This document shows, piece by piece, positions 8,609 through 15,143 of a DNA stretch of 64,000 nt. Below the pieces are notes generated by a model, which ran no database searches, had not been told where the DNA came from, and worked only from the letters and a program-made list of their open reading frames with translations. The stretch is from Paraburkholderia kururiensis JCM 10599 = LMG 19447 (GTDB lineage Bacteria; Pseudomonadota; Gammaproteobacteria; Burkholderiales; Burkholderiaceae). The stretch lies in the NCBI RefSeq assembly GCF_003986935.1, contig NZ_RJZE01000005.1:124001-188000 (forward strand), read 5' to 3'. Within the stretch, counting starts at the first letter, position 1; every line of letters starts with the position of its first letter. A program made the translations under genes and the position numbers.

Positions 8609-8824
8609 CAGGCTCCGGTCAGATGAGCAGCTGTTTTTTGGCTTTCGAGCCGGCGAACATGCACGCCACCGCGGCCCGCGCGGCGAGACCGGCGGACTGG
8701 AACACACGATGTTGGAAAAAGGCGGCGGAATGCATGGGCGGCAGTTTAACCGGTTTTGGACGGCGGTGGCGCCCGCGGCGGAAAGACGAAGCCGTGCGCA
8801 GGCGCAAGCTCGGGCCAAATCCGC

Positions 8825-8852
8825 TTGACTTCCACAGGCGACGAACTAATAT
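8825..8852 (+). promoter_or_regulatory. Sigma70-type promoter of the pyrB gene
   Basis: TTGACT (8825-8830), 16-base spacer, TAATAT (8847-8852). It lies 48 bases before ATG 8901 and is the best -35/-10 pair in the window. Confidence 0.65.
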
Positions 8853-8866
8853 ACGCACCGCGTATA
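8850..8866. promoter_or_regulatory. 7-3-7 palindrome overlapping the pyrB -10 box
   Basis: TATACGC-ACC-GCGTATA is a perfect inverted repeat starting within the -10 hexamer and ending near the expected transcription start. A protein bound here would block initiation. Confidence 0.55.
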
Positions 8867-8900
8867 GATTCCTTTCGCCGACCAACCGCACGGTGCCACC

Positions 8901-10193
8901 ATGAGCGTCCCCCAACAAGCCTTCCTTCGCGACGCCATGCGGCGTCTGAACATGACCCGCGACTCCTTCGCAAGCCGCATCGGCGTGTCCCGCCGGGCGC
9001 TGGACACATGGCTTCTGCCCGACGATTCGCAGGAATCGCGCGGCATGCCCGAAATCGTGGAGCGCTTCGTTTCCGAGATCGTGGTCAATGCCGAGCCCGG
9101 CGAAGGCTATACGCAAAGCGTAGATTCACAGTCGCTTGCCAGCCAGATGCTGTTCGAAGGCAAGCCCCAACTGCTTTCCGTCGACCAGTTCTCGCGCGAC
9201 GCCGTAGAAGCGCTCTTTCGCGTCGCCGACATCATGCAGCCCATCGCCCAGCGCCGGAAAATCTCGCGCGTGCTGGAAGGCGCCGTGCTGGGCAATCTGT
9301 TCTTCGAGGCCAGCACGCGCACGCGCGTGAGCTTCGGCGCGGCGTTCTGCCGGCTCGGGGGATCGGTATGCGACACGACGGGCTTCACGTTCTCGTCGAT
9401 GGCGAAAGGCGAATCCATCTACGATACGAGCCGCGTGATGAGCGGCTACGTCGACGCGATGGTGATTCGTCATCCTGAACAAGGCTCCGTGGCCGAATTC
9501 GCGCGCGCCACCAACATTCCCGTCATCAACGGCGGCGACGGCCCCGGCGAACATCCGAGCCAGGCCCTGCTCGACCTCTACACCATCCAGCGCGAATTCT
9601 CGCGGCTCGGCAAGATCGTGGACGGTGCGCACATCGCACTCGTAGGCGATCTCAAGTACGGCCGCACGGTGCATTCGCTCGTGAAACTGCTTGCGCTGTA
9701 TCGCGGCATCAAGTTCACGCTGATCTCGCCGCCCACGCTCGAAATGCCCAGCTACATCATCGAGCAGATCTCGCGTAACGATCATGTGGTGGAACAGACG
9801 CACGCGCTCGCGGAAGGCCTGCGCGGCGCCGACGTGGTGTACGCCACGCGCATCCAGAAAGAACGCTTCGCGGACGAATCGTTCGAAGGCTACACGCCCG
9901 AATTCCAGATCAACCAGGCGCTCGTCGATGCCGTCTGCGGGCCGGACACGCTGATCATGCACCCGCTGCCGCGCGACAGCCGGCCGGGCGCCAACGATCT
10001 CTCAACCGACCTCAACCACGACTCGCGTCTCGCCATCTTCCGGCAGACGGACAACGGCATTCCGGTGCGCATGGCGATCTTCGCAGTGCTGCTTGGCGTG
10101 GAAAAACTCGTCCAGCATTCGATGCGCGATGCCACGTGGAAACGGCCCGCATGGCTCGGGCCGGACGACGCGATCTTCCACGGCATCGACTGA
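8901..10193 (+). CDS. pyrB: Aspartate carbamoyltransferase with N-terminal HTH extension
   Basis: 430 residues, about 120 longer than a usual ATCase catalytic chain. Residues 85-430 carry every substrate contact known from E. coli PyrB: FFEASTRTR (138-141 STRT), the SSMAKGES loop (165-172), VIRHP, GDGPGEHPSQ, GDLKYGRTVH, ATRIQKER and HPLPR (354-358). It should therefore make carbamoyl-aspartate in pyrimidine synthesis. Residues about 7-60 look like an XRE-type helix-turn-helix (RLNMTRDSFASRIGVSRRAL). Only one ATG fits the family and the promoter at 8825-8852. It stands alone, not in a pyrRBC operon, so it may be a second ATCase. A palindrome on its promoter suggests autoregulation through the HTH (inference). 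Confidence 0.85.
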   Translation: MSVPQQAFLRDAMRRLNMTRDSFASRIGVSRRALDTWLLPDDSQESRGMPEIVERFVSEIVVNAEPGEGYTQSVDSQSLASQMLFEGKPQLLSVDQFSRDAVEALFRVADIMQPIAQRRKISRVLEGAVLGNLFFEASTRTRVSFGAAFCRLGGSVCDTTGFTFSSMAKGESIYDTSRVMSGYVDAMVIRHPEQGSVAEFARATNIPVINGGDGPGEHPSQALLDLYTIQREFSRLGKIVDGAHIALVGDLKYGRTVHSLVKLLALYRGIKFTLISPPTLEMPSYIIEQISRNDHVVEQTHALAEGLRGADVVYATRIQKERFADESFEGYTPEFQINQALVDAVCGPDTLIMHPLPRDSRPGANDLSTDLNHDSRLAIFRQTDNGIPVRMAIFAVLLGVEKLVQHSMRDATWKRPAWLGPDDAIFHGID

Positions 10194-10200
10194 TGCGTGC

Positions 10201-10235
10201 CGCGGGGCGCATCGACGCGCCCCGCGCGCGCTTTT
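10201..10235 (+). terminator. Probable terminator of pyrB
   Basis: CGCGGGGCGC (10201-10210) pairs perfectly with GCGCCCCGCG (10217-10226) over ATCGAC. A short CGCGCTTTT tail follows. The T tract is weak, and it touches the stop codon of the convergent DUF4148 gene. Confidence 0.5.
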
Positions 10236-10548
10236 AGTGATGCAGGAAGATAGGCGCCGAGTACGACGACACTTGCCGCTCAGCGGGCTGACCCGATTGC
10301 GACGAACCCGCCACCGTGCCGCCATAGGCCTGCGCGTCACCGTTTTGCGCGGCTACACGTGCCTGCGCAGCCTGCAATTCCGACGGGTAATTGGTACGGT
10401 CGCCGGACGGGTTGTAGCCGGCCTTCTCCAGTTGCACCAGTTCGGCGCGAACCTGCGCACGCGTCACAGGCGCATTCGACTGCGCGAACGAAGCCACCGG
10501 CGCAGCGATAGCAAGGGCGATAACCACAGACTTGACGAGCGATTTCAT
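10234..10548 (-). CDS. DUF4148 family secreted protein (copy 1)
   Basis: 104-residue protein with a Sec signal peptide (MKSLVKSVVIALAIAAPVAS, cleavage after FAQ) and the DUF4148 core TRAQVRAELVQLEKAGYNP...YP..LQAAQARV. The family is abundant in Burkholderiales, periplasmic or secreted, with unknown function. AGGAGG lies 5 bases before ATG 10548. It is a close tandem paralogue of the gene at 10847, sharing promoter, signal peptide and core, but diverging after GSSQSGQ. Confidence 0.85.
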   Translation of the reverse strand: MKSLVKSVVIALAIAAPVASFAQSNAPVTRAQVRAELVQLEKAGYNPSGDRTNYPSELQAAQARVAAQNGDAQAYGGTVAGSSQSGQPAERQVSSYSAPIFLHH

Positions 10549-10616
10549 GATGGACCTCCTAAGTTTGTTTGTCCGGCAAGCCCCAGACCACTGTTTGTCT
10601 GAAGCTGTTAGAGAGC

Positions 10617-10645
10617 AGTGTAGGAGTTGAGCCGCCCTAGTTAAA
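10617..10645 (-). promoter_or_regulatory. Promoter of DUF4148 copy 1
   Basis: On the minus strand TTTAAC (10645-10640), 17 bases, TACACT (10622-10617). The same hexamers and spacing occur upstream of copy 2, within a block conserved between the copies to the CAAAACAGTGATTTC segment. Confidence 0.55.
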
Positions 10646-10725
10646 CGGGCCGCGCCCGAAATCACTGTTTTGTCTGGCGAGATAATCGCGTCGCGCCTGC
10701 AAAACGACCGCCAAATAACTCCCCA

Positions 10726-10768
10726 AACGAAACAAGCCCGCCACTCCCCATTAACGGGAGTGGCGGGC
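10726..10768 (-). terminator. Rho-independent terminator of DUF4148 copy 2
   Basis: GCCCGCCACTCCC (10736-10748) and GGGAGTGGCGGGC (10756-10768) form a perfect 13-bp stem with a 7-nt loop. Read on the minus strand it is followed by TTGTTTCGTTT, so it terminates the gene starting at 11161. Confidence 0.8.
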
Positions 10769-10846
10769 TAGCGCCTTCAAAGCCAGAGCCTTCAAATACC
10801 GCTCAAATCACGCGCCAGCCCATTCATCCGGCCGGCGCTGCTTCCA

Positions 10847-11161
10847 TCAATGACGCACGAAGATGGGCGCCGAGTACGACGACACTTGCACGTCGGTGCG
10901 CTGGCCCGATTGCGACGAACCCGCTACCGTGCCGCCATAAGCCTGCGCGTCACCGTTCTGCGCCGCGACGCGCGCTTGCGCTGCCTGCAGTCGCGCCGGA
11001 TAGTCGACGCGGTCCGAAACCGGGTTGTAGCCCGCCTTTTCCAGTTGCACCAGTTCGGCGCGAAGCTGGGCGCGTGTTACGGGCGCATTCGACTGCGCAA
11101 ACGAAGCCACCGGTGCAGCGACGGCAAGAGCGATAACCACGGACTTGATAAGCGATTTCAT
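10847..11161 (-). CDS. DUF4148 family secreted protein (copy 2)
   Basis: 104-residue DUF4148 protein with signal peptide MKSLIKSVVIALAVAAPVAS, nearly identical to copy 1 through the mature N-terminus (SNAPVTRAQLRAELVQLEKA) and the AAQNGDAQAYGGTVAGSS segment. Differences cluster in the middle (VSDRVDYPARL) and just before the shared SSYSAPIF end. The ribosome site is weaker (GGAGG/TTC). The two copies arose by tandem duplication including the promoter; each now has its own terminator or gap. Function unknown. Confidence 0.85.
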   Translation of the reverse strand: MKSLIKSVVIALAVAAPVASFAQSNAPVTRAQLRAELVQLEKAGYNPVSDRVDYPARLQAAQARVAAQNGDAQAYGGTVAGSSQSGQRTDVQVSSYSAPIFVRH

Positions 11162-11229
11162 GATGAACCTCCAAAAGTTGTTTATCGGATAAGCCGCAGA
11201 CCGTTGTTTGTCTGAAGCTGTTGGATGCC

Positions 11230-11258
11230 AGTGTAGGAGTTGCGCGGCCCGCGTTAAA
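11230..11258 (-). promoter_or_regulatory. Promoter of DUF4148 copy 2
   Basis: Minus-strand TTTAAC (11258-11253), 17 bases, TACACT (11235-11230), identical in hexamers and spacing to the copy 1 promoter. Confidence 0.55.
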
Positions 11259-11346
11259 CGGGTCGCGCCTGAAATCACTGTTTTGGCGAGCCATACAATC
11301 GGCGCCCGCGTGCCGACACACCGACCTTATGCAACGTCACGCAACG

Positions 11347-11883
11347 TTATGCGACGGCCGGAAAATCGATGTCCGTGTCGTTCACGCGGTTAACCAGATT
11401 CGTGAACGTGATCGACGCGATCGCGAGATTGATCTCGATGACCTGGCGCTCCGTGTAGCCGGCGGCGCGAATCGCGTCCACCGCATCAGCCGGCACCGTA
11501 CCGCGCGTGCCGACGAGCGTGCGCACGTACGTGACCAGCGCGTCGCGCTTCGCGTCGCCGGTTGCCGCGCCCGACCTCGCCTGCTTCATCTGTTCGGCCG
11601 AAAGCCCCGCGAGCTTGCCCATCAGCGTGTGTGCAGCGACACAGTAATCACAGCCCACGTGCTCGCTCACCACGAGCTTGATGACTTCGATATCGGACTT
11701 GCCGAGCGTGCTGGCGGCCACCGCGGCGTCGAACGCGAGCACAGCCGAAAGCGCTTCGGGGCTGTGCGTGCCGACCGTGGCGTAAGCGTTCGGCACCTTG
11801 CCGACGGCCTTCTTGATCTTCGCAAACACTTCGGCGGCGGCACCGGTGGCGGCTTCGGGGCGGATGCTGGTGAGACGGGTCAT
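11347..11883 (-). CDS. Carboxymuconolactone decarboxylase/AhpD-like protein
   Basis: 178-residue all-helical protein of the CMD/AhpD family. EHVGCDYCVAAH is the redox CxxC motif with the conserved His, typical of AhpD-like peroxidase partners rather than true CMD enzymes. CTCAGGAGC precedes ATG 11883. The C-terminal half (VIEINLAIASITFTNLVNR) is the usual last helix. A likely role is peroxide or thiol stress defence. It is divergent from an AraC regulator across a 115-base gap, a common pairing that suggests direct control. Confidence 0.85.
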   Translation of the reverse strand: MTRLTSIRPEAATGAAAEVFAKIKKAVGKVPNAYATVGTHSPEALSAVLAFDAAVAASTLGKSDIEVIKLVVSEHVGCDYCVAAHTLMGKLAGLSAEQMKQARSGAATGDAKRDALVTYVRTLVGTRGTVPADAVDAIRAAGYTERQVIEINLAIASITFTNLVNRVNDTDIDFPAVA

Positions 11884-11998
11884 GATGTGCTCCTGAGTTG
11901 AGGGGTTAGCCATGTCGTATGGCATGGACGTCAGTGTAGGCACACACCGCGAGCCGTTTAATGCCACAATTGCGCAAATTCATGCTCAAACGTCTCAC

Positions 11999-12976
11999 AT
12001 GGAACTACTCGACCGACTCCTTTCGCTGATGCCCGTCGCCGGGCGACTCGACGTGCGCTGCCACTTCGGCTCCCCGTGGCGGCTGGACGAGCCACGCGCC
12101 GGCGAGTGGGAAATCCGCTATCACGTGCTGTTGCGTGGCGAGGCCATCGTCGAAATACCCGGCGCGCCACGCGGCGAATCCGCGGTGCGCATGAAGGCGG
12201 GCGACATCGTGCTGTTCCCGTCCGGCAGCGCGCACACCGTGCACGACGGCAGCGGCAAACGGGCACGCGCCGTGCGCGAGGAACAGGTTGACGGGTTGAC
12301 CATCGCGACCAACGGCAGCACGCGTGGCGGTGCCGACCTGCTCTGCGGATGGTTCGTGTTGCCGGTCGTGCCGCAGCAGTTGCTACGCGATCACCTGCCG
12401 CAACGCCTCATCGTCAGCAGCATGACCGCGAGTGTCGAGCAGGACGAACGCGATACCGCCTTCGCGGCCAGTCGTCTTGCGCGTCTCGTCGAACTCATGC
12501 GCGAAGAAGCGTTCGAGCAGCGTCCCGGTTATGGAACGATCGTGAATCAACTCTCCGGTGCGCTGTTCGCGTTGACACTGCGCTGCGCGAGCGAATCTGC
12601 CGACGCCCCGCGCGGCCTGCTTGCACTCGCGCAGAGGCCGCGTCTGCAACCGGCCATTGCCGCGATGTTCGACGAGCCCGCCCAACCGTGGACCCTCCCC
12701 GCACTCGCCGCGCGCTGCCACATGTCGCGTGCGACGTTCGTGCGCCACTTCGAAGAAGCGTTGGGCCGTTCGCCCGCCGACGTGCTGACCGAAATCCGCA
12801 TGACGCTGGCCGGCCGCAAGCTCGCGCAAACACGGCTTTCCGTGGCGGAGATCGGTGAAGCGGTGGGGTATCAGTCCGACGCCGCATTCCAGCGCGTATT
12901 CAAACGACACGTGGGCGTGACCCCGGCGCAATGGCGCGCGCAGGCGAAACGCGATGCGGTGAACGAAGGGGCGTAG
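11999..12976 (+). CDS. AraC-family regulator with cupin sensor domain
   Basis: 325 residues. The N-terminal half is a Cupin_6-type ligand domain (GEAIVEIPG, RMKAGDIVLFPSGSAHTVHD) and the C-terminal 100 residues are an AraC HTH (LAARCHMSRATFVRHFEEALG, then IGEAVGYQSDAAFQRVFKRH). The frame is open from 11912, but the MELLDRLLSLMP start at 11999 matches family members. These cupin/AraC proteins often sit next to CMD-like or oxidoreductase genes and control them; the divergent AhpD-like gene is the obvious candidate target. The ligand is unknown. Confidence 0.8.
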   Translation: MELLDRLLSLMPVAGRLDVRCHFGSPWRLDEPRAGEWEIRYHVLLRGEAIVEIPGAPRGESAVRMKAGDIVLFPSGSAHTVHDGSGKRARAVREEQVDGLTIATNGSTRGGADLLCGWFVLPVVPQQLLRDHLPQRLIVSSMTASVEQDERDTAFAASRLARLVELMREEAFEQRPGYGTIVNQLSGALFALTLRCASESADAPRGLLALAQRPRLQPAIAAMFDEPAQPWTLPALAARCHMSRATFVRHFEEALGRSPADVLTEIRMTLAGRKLAQTRLSVAEIGEAVGYQSDAAFQRVFKRHVGVTPAQWRAQAKRDAVNEGA

Positions 12977-13314
12977 CCGCGCAACAGCGCAAGCCGTCGA
13001 TCGATCGCACACGCTACCCATCGACCCATCGCGTTCGAGCGTGCGGTAGCGAAATCCCGTAGCGAAATCGCAGGCCTTCGGCGTAACGTCGCTCACGCCC
13101 CTCCAAGCCCTTTTCTGTCGATCACGACAGCATGCCGACACCTGCGTGACAGCCTCGCGCCAGACCGCTGTCATATCGAACGAAAGTCGCGACATCTGCT
13201 TTACTTTGCCGCGTGTTGCGTGCAACGTGCGACGTTGATGCGCGGGCCTGCACCCTGCGCGCGGCACTGAAATTGCTGCCTCTGCACCCACCTTCATGGA
13301 GTGAGCAGAACGTC
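12977..13314. promoter_or_regulatory. Upstream region of paoABC
   Basis: 338 bases. Contains a perfect CTGTCG-ATCA-CGACAG palindrome (13115-13130) and a TGACAG...CTGTCA pair (13147-13152, 13168-13173), all built on ACAG/CTGT half-sites, plus a short direct repeat GTAGCGAAATC near 13045-13070. No open frame is convincing. The half-sites are candidates for control of the aldehyde oxidase operon. Confidence 0.45.
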
Positions 13315-14094
13315 ATGTCCAGCGATCGATTCACGACGACACCCACCCATGCCGAGACGCCTGATGACGAGGCGACGGCATCGACTCATCGGCCCCACGC
13401 TTCCGATGCCGACAGCGCGCCGCCCCCGGCCAATACGGCCCGCCGCCGCTTCCTGCAGTCCGCGGCGGCGGCCGCAACGATAGGCGCGGCGCCGCATCTG
13501 CGCGCGCAGGCGCCTCAGGTGGCGGCGCCCTCTGCCGTGCCGCCATCGGTCTCGCCCACGCCCCAGCGCGCAGCCGTCCCGCCGCAGCCTGTGCGGCTCG
13601 ACATCAACGGCCGCGAGTACACCTTGCAACTCGAACCGCGCGTCACGCTGCTCGATGCGCTGCGCGAATACGCCGGCCTCATGGGCACCAAGAAGGGCTG
13701 CGACCGCGGCCAATGCGGCGCATGCACCGTGCTCGCCAACGGACGCCGCATCAACGCGTGTCTCACGCTCGCCGTCATGCACGAAGGCGAACGCATCACC
13801 ACCGTCGAAGGCCTCGCGAACAACGGTGTGCTGAGTCCCATGCAGCAGGCGTTCATCGAACATGACGCGTTTCAGTGCGGCTATTGCACGCCAGGCCAAC
13901 TGTGCTCGGCCACGGCGCTTCTGAACGAGTTCTCCGCAGGCACCGCGAGCGCCGCCACCGACGACGTACGCACGCGTCCCGCGCAACTTTCCGACGACGA
14001 GATCCGTGAGCGCATGAGCGGCAACCTATGCCGCTGCGGCGCGTATCCGAACATCGTGGCCGCCGTGCGCGCTATGCATACGGCGAAGGCATAA
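13315..14094 (+). CDS. paoA: Aldehyde oxidase iron-sulfur subunit (PaoA-like)
   Basis: 259 residues. A Tat signal (RRRFLQ, 43-48, then an Ala-rich segment) follows an unusually long 42-residue polar N-terminus. The plant-type [2Fe-2S] cluster is held by C129, C134, C137 and C149, and the second cluster by the CGYC (188, 191) and CRC (239, 241) cysteines. This is the small subunit of a molybdenum hydroxylase of the xanthine oxidase family, exported folded to the periplasm. It is first gene of the paoABC operon and the only one with a signal, so the other subunits must be co-exported with it. An N-terminal extension to 13213 is less likely. Confidence 0.85.
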   Translation: MSSDRFTTTPTHAETPDDEATASTHRPHASDADSAPPPANTARRRFLQSAAAAATIGAAPHLRAQAPQVAAPSAVPPSVSPTPQRAAVPPQPVRLDINGREYTLQLEPRVTLLDALREYAGLMGTKKGCDRGQCGACTVLANGRRINACLTLAVMHEGERITTVEGLANNGVLSPMQQAFIEHDAFQCGYCTPGQLCSATALLNEFSAGTASAATDDVRTRPAQLSDDEIRERMSGNLCRCGAYPNIVAAVRAMHTAKA

Positions 14095-14141
14095 CCCACG
14101 CATCGATCCACGCAACAGACAACAGACAGGAGCGAGCCCAC

Positions 14142-15143
14142 ATGCAAGCGATCTCCTATGAACGCGCAACCGACGTCTCGAGCGCGGTGCGTGCCGCGCA
14201 GCAACCGGGCGCGGTGTTCATCGGCGGCGGCACGAATCTGCTGGACCTCATGAAAGGCGGCGCGGCGCATCCCGTCAAGCTCATCGACATCACGCGCATC
14301 AGCGGTCTCGATTCGATCGATACGCGACCGGGCGGCGCGCTGCGCATCGGCGCACTCGTACGTAACAGCGACGCCGCGAATCACGCGCTCGTTCGCACGC
14401 GCTATCCGTTGCTCTCGCAGGCGCTGCTCGCCGGTGCCTCGGCACAGTTGCGCAACATGGCGACGGTGGGCGGCAACCTCATGCAGCGCACGCGCTGCGC
14501 GTATTTCTACGATCCCGCGTTCGCCCAGTGCAACAAACGCAACCCGGGCAGCGGCTGCGCAGCGATGGGTGGCCACAACCGCATGCACGCCATACTCGGC
14601 GCGAGCCCGCAGTGCGTGGCCGTGAATCCGTCGGACATGAGCGTGGCGCTCGCGGCGCTCGATGCCGTCGTGCTCGTGAGCGGCCCGAGCGGCGAGCGGC
14701 AGATCCCGTTCGCCTCGTTTCATCGTCTGCCCGGCGACCGTCCCGATCTCGACACCACGCTCGAACCCGGCGAACTCATCACCGCGGTCGATCTTCCGCC
14801 GCCGCGCTTCGCCGACCACGCGCATTACCTCAAGGTCCGCGACCGCGCGAGCTACGCGTTCGCGCTCGTTTCGGTGGCGGCTGCGTTGCAGATGGACGGC
14901 CACACCGTGAAGGAAGCGCGCATCGCGCTGGGCGGTGTGGCGCACAAGCCGCTGCGCGCCACGGCAGCAGAGCAACGGCTCGCGGGCCAGCGCCTCACCG
15001 ATGCCACGTTGCGCGACGCTGCTGCCCTCGCCCTGCGCGACGCCCGGCCGCTCGAGGGCAACGCCTTCAAGGTGCCGCTCGCGCAACGCGCCATCGTGCG
15101 CTGCGTGAAGCGCGCCGCAGGACAGATCGGAGACTTCGCATGA
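14142..15143 (+). CDS. paoB: Aldehyde oxidase FAD-binding subunit (PaoB-like)
   Basis: 333-residue CO-dehydrogenase-type FAD subunit. The flavin motifs are IGGGTNLLDLMKGG and ATVGGNLMQRTRC. Between them and the C-terminal domain is a Cys-containing insertion with C119, C130, C139 and C158, which in E. coli PaoB holds an additional [4Fe-4S] cluster. CAGGAGCG lies before ATG 14142. Its stop overlaps the next ATG (ATGA at 15140-15143), indicating translational coupling to paoC. It passes electrons from the molybdenum centre to the acceptor. Confidence 0.88.
   Translation: MQAISYERATDVSSAVRAAQQPGAVFIGGGTNLLDLMKGGAAHPVKLIDITRISGLDSIDTRPGGALRIGALVRNSDAANHALVRTRYPLLSQALLAGASAQLRNMATVGGNLMQRTRCAYFYDPAFAQCNKRNPGSGCAAMGGHNRMHAILGASPQCVAVNPSDMSVALAALDAVVLVSGPSGERQIPFASFHRLPGDRPDLDTTLEPGELITAVDLPPPRFADHAHYLKVRDRASYAFALVSVAAALQMDGHTVKEARIALGGVAHKPLRATAAEQRLAGQRLTDATLRDAAALALRDARPLEGNAFKVPLAQRAIVRCVKRAAGQIGDFA

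Larger units (their letters stand above)
8466..8900. promoter_or_regulatory. Divergent dapA-like/pyrB regulatory region
   Basis: 435 bases between divergent genes. It contains the inverted repeat at 8581-8608 on the dapA-like side, and a sigma70-type promoter with an overlapping palindrome (8825-8866) on the pyrB side. No gene is supported within it. Confidence 0.6.
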
